NCBI GenBank assembly: GCA_903772945.1
Contig: CAICTM010000401.1
Location: forward strand, 1-64,000
Direction: 5' to 3'
Length of the DNA stretch: 64,000 bases
DNA from: Seminavis robusta
Lineage: Eukaryota > Bacillariophyta > Bacillariophyceae > Naviculales > Naviculaceae
Shown here: one piece after another, positions 57,538 through 64,000 of the stretch
Numbering within the stretch: position 1 is the stretch's first letter
Layout of the letters: each line of letters opens with the position of its first letter
The notes under the pieces: model-generated
Told to the model about the DNA's origin: nothing
Databases searched by the model: none
The model's input: the letters and a program-made list of their open reading frames with translations, nothing else
Made by a program: the position numbers and the translations under genes

Positions 57538-59792
57538 ATGCCGGCTGTTGTGGAGACCTCTTCTGGTGGTCCTCTTGATGGGATCGTTCAGCAGCAGCTC
57601 GTCTCTTTGGATGACACGGACGCCTATGCGTCCGTTTGGTCCGATCTGTTGACCAATGCCGGTACGACCAAGCCCACGGAGGCTTTTCTGTGGGGAGGTC
57701 GAGGCCAAGGAGGACGTGGATTGGCTCGACGTACTTATCAACCGCGAGATATAGTGGTGGACGATGTGAGACTCGAGTTTGTTGGCATTCAAGACAGCCA
57801 AACCAAACAAACGCAGTTACCCAGCAAACTCTTGTTGGAGGGTGCTACGTTGAAGCTTTTGCCTGGGCAAGTGTACGCTCTCGTGGGACGGAATGGTGTT
57901 GGCAAGTCAACCCTCCTCAGAAGGATACAAGCGGGAAAGATTCCAGGTTTTCCAACACATGTAGCAACCCTGTACATTCCACAAGAATTACCCATGCCGT
58001 CCGACGAAGAGTGTTCTGCTTTGCAATTGGTTCAGGACCAATTTGCACTCTTCTCCAAGGCTACTTGCACCAGTCTGCAGCATCAAATGGAATTATTGGA
58101 AAAGGAACTGGATGAACTGCAAGATGATGAACAGAAAATGGAGGAGTTGTGCGAAGAGATATCAGAGATCCAGGATGCCATGGACCAAGCCAACCAGTAT
58201 GGTGAAGATGCACACACGACGACAAGTTTGGTGCAACTGGCTAAAGAATCGTTGGCATTCTTTGACATTGACGAGGAGCTCAGCGCTCATATTCCATACA
58301 ATAGACTTTCTCCGGGCAGGAGGAAAAAAGTTGCTTTGGCTGTGGCTGTGCTGTGTGCCTCTGCTGTCTCTCCCAGCCAACAATTCCTCCTGTGCCTGGA
58401 TGAGCCAACGAATCACCTCGATGTGGCCGGCCTGATCAAGCTTCGGCAATTTCTCCTCTCTGGGCAAGACGAAAAGAATCGTACCGTTTTGCTGGTCTCT
58501 CATGACACAGATCTCCTCAATGACGTTGCCACCAATACCATTATATTTTCTCACCGTCAGAAAACTCTTGCCTACTATACCGGAAACTACCGGGATTATC
58601 TCAAACAGTCCTCAATGCAAGAATTACATTTGCTCCGTCAACAAGTTTCACTCGACAAGAAGCGCAATCACTTGATACAGAACATTCAGCATATCAAGGA
58701 CCAACCAGCACCCAGGCGAGGAGGCAACCGAAAGAAGGCCAAAATGATCTCCGCACAACGAAAAAAGCTGGACCGCCAAGGTGTGGAAAAGAATGAAAAG
58801 GGGCATCGACGGACACAGCAACAAGCGGGTACAGGGATCAAAGCCGGTTCCATAAATGGTATTGACGCCTCTACGCGCAAGGATCTGTCGACCTCTGAGC
58901 TATTGCAATTGGCAGAAGCCTCGGTGCGGCCACCGCCTGATAAAGCAGTCCAGTTTGTGTATGTATTGCTCGTTGGTTCTGATCTTGCGTGTTTTCCTTT
59001 GAAACTCACATAAAGTTGCTTGTGCTCTCCCACGACCAGCTTCAGAGACACTGGTTGTGCATGGGACGAACCGTTAATCATGGCAATGGACGTTGGCCAT
59101 GGGTACGGGGCAGTTCAACCAGACGACAATACTCCGCCAGCCCCCAACAAAGATGAATTTGTCATCACGAAGAAACCTGGATATCTATTTGATTGTGTTG
59201 ATCTATGCATCAACGAAGGCCGCAAATACTGCTTGCTGGGAGCAAATGCATCCGGAAAGAGTGTCTTACTGAAAATCTTGGCCAAGCAAGAGGATCCATT
59301 AGAAGGTACCGTTCATCACGCCCACAATGTCCAGATCGGGTATTTTGGTCAGGAGACAATGGATCAGCTCATAAAAGATGCCACCACTGTTCCCGGCACT
59401 GCGTTGGAATACCTTTCCAAACGTTTCCAAAGAAAAGCGAGCAAGATCTCAGAGGATTTCTTACTGACTTTGGCTTGAGTCCCCAACAGGCAAGCACCGA
59501 CGTTCGGTTCCTGAGTGGTGGGGAGAGATGCCGCCTTTGCCTGGCATCGCTCATGCTAGAAAAGCCGCATGTATTATGCTTGGATAATCCGACAACCAAC
59601 TTGGATGTTGAAAGTGTGGACGCTTTGACGTATGGTCTGCAACAGTGGAGAATGGAACGTCGTCGTGTGAGCCATGATACCAGTCTTATCCGAGAGTTGG
59701 AAGCTGAGTGCGCCGTGCTGGTTGAGCAGGAAGGAAAGCTACGTAGGATAGACGGAACGATTGATGATTATCTGAGAGCTTTCGCTTACTAA
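57538..59792 (+). CDS. ABC-F family ATPase (second half damaged)
   Basis: Exon 1 is 57538-58958 and exon 2 begins at 59040 (81-bp GT-AG intron, phase 2). A soluble twin-ATPase protein of the class that acts on ribosomes; no membrane segments. NBD1 has Walker A GRNGVGKST (about 119), signature LSPGRRKKVALA and Walker B LLCLDEPTNHLD, then SHD. A long charged linker follows (about 360-450, KKRNHLIQNIQ). NBD2 has Walker A GANASGKSVLL and, in the next frame, LSGGERCRLCLASLML and VLCLDNPTTNLD. The frame of exon 2 stops at 59478 (SEDFLLTLA), while the adjacent frame continues FLTDFGLSPQQAS to 59792, so one indel near 59450-59470 is needed. A second anomaly is WRMERRRVSHD, where the strand before the H-loop is expected. 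In NBD2 the catalytic Glu position is Asn (LDN). Confidence 0.8.
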
Positions 59793-59946
59793 CAAATAAC
59801 ATGCACAGTTGCGATGACTTTTGCTCGGGGTCGCGCCCTCAATGTCGAGAGGGGGCACTTCTATGCATACATGTACGGTACCGGTACTCTTCGGTGCCGT
59901 ATGCATGCCAACGGAATTCGGTTCGCTCGACCCGCCGTTGGAGCGG

Positions 59947-62228
59947 CTAACTTCCCACATTCACGAAGCGGCAGCCTTCGTGCCACTGCTTCCGCCACTG
60001 CCGATTCTTCGAGCTCAGGCTCATCGACCTGCAGATCTTGGTACACTGGTGTGTTTTGAAGAAGAGATCCATGCCCTTTCGGCCCTTATCTGGGAGAAGC
60101 ATCGAAATCGACGTGCATGTTAGCGCTGGTTTTCTTGGGCATGACACACGTGTCTTTCACTTAACCTGTTCTACCAAACACAATTTCGCGTCGCGAGGAC
60201 TTGTAGTGAATGGCTGGATCAGTCAACTCGAACGTTGGCGGCACCATGCCTTTATGGGAGAGGGACAGAAGGTTGGGACAAGTTGTAGCGAGGCGATTCA
60301 ACCTCAATACTGTTCTCACCTTCATTGTAAATGCCTTGAAGATCGCACACCATGACTTTCTTGTTGGTGAACAAGTATGAGAAATGTGTGAAAGCCTGCA
60401 AGAAATCAGAAGGTTTCACATCGGATTGGTGACCATCAGCCACTGCAGGCCCGAAAGGATCCTCCAGTCCATCACAAGAATCTTCATCCTCAGAGTCTTC
60501 GTCCGAGTCGCCCTCAGCAATCGCTCCTAGGGGGGACGTTTCTCCTCTGAGGACAGCCATTTCGTGGTCGACATCGATCGGAATGTGGGCGACGCGGCCG
60601 TCGACTGCACCCGCGTTGTCATTCCATTTCTGCCACTCGTATCCATCGGTGTCTAGCTTCTTTTCAACCAAGATTCCACGAAGCCCTCGAGGGGCCGACG
60701 GGTCGCTTAAGACAAGGACTGAACAGTCCAGGAAAATAATCTTCGGTGTTCGAGTTGCATCGTAGTTTGGGAGTGCCTTGAGGCGTTTGTTGAACTCCTT
60801 GGCCAGATGAGAGGCAAGGTTTTGGGTTTCGAAAAAGGTCCGGTGGAACTCGATGTTTTCTTGAATGCGCTCTACGGCGTTCGTTTCCTTGGCAATCATG
60901 GCTCCCAAGACGAAGCTCCTATGACTCTCTCTTTGCGCCAAGAAAGATCGAAAGGCCAGTCTCTCGGCACCTTCGCCGCACTTTCTGGTGCTGATTCCAA
61001 TGAAGGGAGGAGGTGAAGGGACGAGGCTGTTGAACTCTGCATTGTTTTCCTTTCTCCACGAACCGGCTGGGAGAGAGGAAGAAGGAAGAAAGCGCTTGAT
61101 TTTGGGATCGTAAGCAGCGAAGTGCTTGTGGATCTTGTAGAACTTCCAATCCTCGAAGCCGGGCTGGTCGCCTTCACTAGCAACTTCTCGCTTAGTATAC
61201 TTGGACGCCCGGCCTAGCATTAGTGAAGTCCGGGTTTCAGTTAGGCTGGTGACGAGGCTGGAGACAGCAGACCCTAAGGCGTGGGAGAACTTGTCACAGT
61301 AGACGAAATCAGACTTTGTTTCAGGCGAAGAGACTTTTGCGGCATTGGCCATCTTTTGAAGCACAGAGAAGTCTCGGAATTGATCACCAAAGCCAATCGT
61401 CTGGATACAAAGGTTTTCTCGGAATTTGGCTGCGATGCTCGCCATCCGCGCACAGGTCTGTCGCTCAGCAGCGAGCGGTGTCAAACCATTAGTCTGGGCA
61501 TCTGTTGGGGCACCATCGCTCAGAAACATGATGGAAAGGGCGCAGTCTTCGTGAAAGTCTATTGCAAGCAGCTCTTCAGCCATCTTCAACGCAGGTAGAT
61601 AGTTGCTGTCCCCTTGGAAGAAGGAACTGTCCCGCATTCTATGACGCTCTCGGTCTACAAAGGGCCTACTGTCTCTTCTGTTGAGGACTTTGTTGTACAA
61701 GACCCACCTTGCAGGCTCCCGCTTGAACACAACTCGTGCACTGCTGCTGAATTCCACCAATGATACGACGTCGCTGTTGTTGGCCGTGCCGTTGAAGAGC
61801 TGTTCAGCGACGAATTCCAGCGCAACATTTGTGTAAGCCGCTGTTTGACGGTCTCTGTGAAGATTGATGTCATGAGTTAACATTGACCCCGAGACATCTA
61901 CAACTAAAACAGTGTGAGACTTGCAGAGTTCCGGCTTCAGCGATAGCACCTCCTTCGCTTTTCTGTGCATTTCCTGCGTTTCTCTATCTTCAGGGGCATT
62001 TGCCAACGGAGCTGGATATGCGGTGATTTCCTTTCGCAACGTGGAGTCGGTAATGAAGACGATACCATCGTGCTCGACCTTGTATCGTCCGCCCCAAACG
62101 CAGCTTCTCGTTCCATGCTTCAGTGCTTTTTGAAGATCCCTCTTGTCTATATCTCTCTGGTCTCTTCGCATCCGACCATGTTCTGACGACAAGATGGTGA
62201 TCAGACTGGTTTGCCTGTTTGCGTACAT
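59947..62228 (-). CDS. VWA domain plus alpha-kinase protein
   Basis: Exons 62228-60320, 60249-60166 and 60089-59947 (GT-AG introns of 70 and 76 bp, both phase 1); 711 residues. The von Willebrand A domain spans about 100-300, with the MIDAS metal site DVSGSM, a later Thr (NSDVVSL region) and FLSDGAPTDAQT. The alpha-kinase (atypical Ser/Thr kinase of the MHCK/eEF2K type) occupies about 335-700. Its diagnostic end is assembled only by splicing: FTNKKVMVCDLQGIYNEG joined to MVPPTFELTDPAIHYKS and VFGRTD joined to KGRKGMDLFFKTHQCTKIC, the last being the zinc-binding end of this fold. An acidic loop (DSDEDSEDEDSCDG) is inserted in the kinase. The arrangement equals that of Dictyostelium VwkA. The likely role is phosphorylation of coiled-coil substrates; targets unknown. 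Confidence 0.92.
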
Positions 62229-62573
62229 CTTCGGAAAGAAAAATCAACTGCACAGAAAAGTGGGCCAACCAAGTAAAGGATCTTTCATGGCTTTGGACGG
62301 TCCACTCTTTTAAAACCCCTTGGTTTGAAAGGTACGGCAAAACCCTACCACAACCAAAATTTCGGATCCCATGCTCGCGTGATGATCCTTGGCATGGAGA
62401 CATCGTTCATGGAGCAGATTGGAGCTTTGATCTTCTATGAAACAAAGAAACGCTATAGTTTTTTAAAATGGTTTAGTGGAGTTTTCAAAAGCAAAACCTC
62501 GCACTTATGCCGGTGGCTAGTGCAACAGAGTACCCAGCAGAATAGACCGCGTCTTCACTTTTGGATTGGACAA
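62229..62573. promoter_or_regulatory. Upstream region of the VWA-kinase gene
   Basis: 345 bp between two minus-strand genes. No coding potential. It should contain the kinase promoter and the 3' UTR of the transglutaminase-like gene. A minus-strand frame running through 62403-61990 overlaps the kinase in another frame and is a shadow. Confidence 0.4.
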
Positions 62574-64000
62574 TCAGTCAGCGTGATGCACCATGAATTC
62601 CATCACTTTCGAAAGATAGCGTCTTTGGCTTCCTGTATCATTGGCCCAAACGGTGAAGAGACCATAATATGTTGCAACCGAGAAGGATGGCATAGCGATC
62701 TCCCCTGCAAATACTTTGTAGGCTCCAGCAGGGTTGGCGCGATCCACCCGTTCAGTTCGGAACAATGTCAAGTCCATCTCAGTCTGGCAAGGAGGAGTTT
62801 TCTTCAGGTCCAGTGGAGAAGTGGCGAATTTTGATGATACCTGGATATAGGATGAGGGACATTCGTCTTCCCGCGCAAAGAAAGAAAGCCTCAAGTTTCT
62901 GTCTTTTGGTTGATTGAGCAGCAAATAGCCAGCAAAGAGGCTATCTCTTCCTTCCACGTTCAAACCAAGGCGGAAGTAGGACGGATAGAAATTTGGAGAC
63001 GCACAGAATTGTTCCAATGTCCATGTTGGGTTGAGGCATTGGTTTTCAGCTTCCGTCGGATAAAACTGATGAATGAAATGATGTGGGTTCACTTTCCAAT
63101 ACTCTTCGTTCACACCATCACCAGACTCCAACTCCCCCAGTGCTGACCAAGTGCAATCAACCATAAAGGGCTCTCCTGAGACGGACAAGACGACATTCCA
63201 AGCATGCGTGTCCATGTGTGCAGCATTGAGCTTCGCCTTGAGCACTTTGGCATGTTTCGTGACTCCAGAGACGTAACGGACCTCCGCTTGCACTCCACCA
63301 CGATCGCACATCCTTGCAAACATCCACGCGTATCCTGCGCACACTGCCTCTCGATTGTGTATGATAGCGTCCATGGCGCAGTTTCTGTCTGCCTCGCTAA
63401 TGTTCCTTTCGCATCCTTGCAGCTTTCGTCTTGTCCCATTGTCGGCTATCGAGTCGTGATCATACTTCACGTTGACAGTGAGCCAAACAAATACAGCCCT
63501 TATCTTGTCCGTGTCGTCACCACCACATGCACCAGACTCTTGCATAAGCCTCTCAGTGAATTCACGCCAACTTTCAGAGAGCATTGGTTGGCAATTCGCC
63601 GCTCTACCGTCCATATCATCCGTCCTTGTCCTAGGCATGCATAGGAAAGGGGCTGACGCAAATCGGATGTTTGGCTCCGAGCGGAAATGTGCATCATTGT
63701 CGCGAGACGCAGTAGTCTGGCTATGCCCAAACGATGTGCTCGGAGGTATCCGAGGCTCCTGAAAACGAGCCAATCGCTTGCTTCTGAGCTCCGACTTCGA
63801 AACCTCGTTGTTTTCCCGCTCGGATAGATTCGATGAACTCGAGAAATTTCCAATTCTGCGTCCTTCAACCCGAGAGTGCCGAGCGTTATGCTCCAGCACC
63901 GTCATGCACAAAGCGGGTTCCTTTGAAAAGAGTTGTAAGGTGCTCATGTCATCGAGAGTCCATGTTTGCTTACACAAAGCTTGCCCGAAGCGCTCCGGCA
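62574..64000 (-). CDS. Transglutaminase-like (KY-type) protein, 5' end at window edge
   Basis: The frame is open from the stop at 62574 to the window edge. The first in-frame ATG inside is at 63947 (MSTLQLFSKEP), and codons upstream of it read sensibly (RFGQALCKQTWTLDD), so the gene may be truncated. A Ser/Arg-rich N-terminal ~110 residues precedes a transglutaminase-like core: Cys in NREAVCAGYAWMFARMC, His in DTHAWNVVLSV and Asp in MVDCTWSAL form the expected Cys-His-Asp triad, with the GVQAEVRYVSGV strand between. This matches the transglutaminase/protease-like fold of kyphoscoliosis-peptidase and related proteins. The C-terminal ~180 residues (FYPSYFRLGLNVEGRDSLF...) look beta-rich. Enzymatic activity is not proven. 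Same strand as the VWA kinase, 345 bp upstream of it. Confidence 0.85.
   Translation of the reverse strand, partial: PERFGQALCKQTWTLDDMSTLQLFSKEPALCMTVLEHNARHSRVEGRRIGNFSSSSNLSERENNEVSKSELRSKRLARFQEPRIPPSTSFGHSQTTASRDNDAHFRSEPNIRFASAPFLCMPRTRTDDMDGRAANCQPMLSESWREFTERLMQESGACGGDDTDKIRAVFVWLTVNVKYDHDSIADNGTRRKLQGCERNISEADRNCAMDAIIHNREAVCAGYAWMFARMCDRGGVQAEVRYVSGVTKHAKVLKAKLNAAHMDTHAWNVVLSVSGEPFMVDCTWSALGELESGDGVNEEYWKVNPHHFIHQFYPTEAENQCLNPTWTLEQFCASPNFYPSYFRLGLNVEGRDSLFAGYLLLNQPKDRNLRLSFFAREDECPSSYIQVSSKFATSPLDLKKTPPCQTEMDLTLFRTERVDRANPAGAYKVFAGEIAMPSFSVATYYGLFTVWANDTGSQRRYLSKVMEFMVHHAD

Overview
The window is nuclear DNA of a photosynthetic stramenopile, most probably a pennate diatom. The evidence is the gene style: short 64-110 bp GT-AG introns, compact genes separated by 0.15-2 kb, and two very large secreted Pro/Ser/Thr-rich proteins with Cys-rich modules of the kind found in diatom cell-wall, girdle-band and adhesive proteins. 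A diatom-type myosin and decayed Ty1/copia and Crypton-like elements point the same way. The species cannot be fixed from the sequence alone.

Layout. 1-1400: 3' end of a decayed LTR retrotransposon (integrase last). 1.4-5.5 kb: repeat-rich DNA with a triplicated exon-like unit and hairpins, no secure gene. 5.5-18.9 kb (+): a gene of about 21 exons encoding a secreted protein of roughly 3,900 residues. It has 17 six-cysteine modules on P/S/T stalks, six copies of a ~125-residue Cys/Gly-rich domain and one chitin-binding-like module. 18.9-20.7 kb: poly-G tract, a GCGACT satellite and an unresolved minus-strand gene fragment. 20.7-25.3 kb (-): unconventional myosin, 3 exons. 26.5-27.8 kb (+): type II membrane glycosyltransferase-like protein. 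29.8-35.3 kb (+): second secreted P/S/T-rich protein, followed by a decayed proline-rich relic. 36.2-39.8 kb (-): 1,203-residue IQ-motif protein. 40.5-42.0 kb (-): MYND zinc-finger protein, with a frame break. 42.4-44.0 kb (+): nucleolin-like protein. 44.2-46.4 kb (-): BTB plus nucleotidyltransferase-fold protein. 46.8-47.7 kb (+): GNAT acetyltransferase. 48.2-49.7 kb (-): secreted PhoD-like phosphatase. 50.5-55.6 kb: decayed copia element abutting a Crypton-like tyrosine recombinase. 55.7-57.5 kb: foldback element and tandem repeats. 57.5-59.8 kb (+): ABC-F ATPase with lesions in its second half. 59.9-62.2 kb (-): von Willebrand A plus alpha-kinase protein. 62.6-64.0 kb (-): transglutaminase-like protein reaching the window edge.

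How the genes relate. There are no operons; genes are individually spliced. Divergent pairs share short intergenic regions: MYND/nucleolin 343 bp, BTB/GNAT 385 bp, myosin/glycosyltransferase 1.2 kb. The two giant secreted proteins and the membrane glycosyltransferase suggest a cell-surface theme for the first 35 kb, and the myosin and IQ-motif protein are both potential calmodulin binders; both statements are inference. The most novel material is the modular giant gene at 5.5-18.9 kb, where a repeated six-Cys module has introns at recurring positions and a second repeated domain exists as two subfamilies. Intron boundaries were chosen by hand from GT-AG consensus and reading-frame continuity; no similarity search was run.
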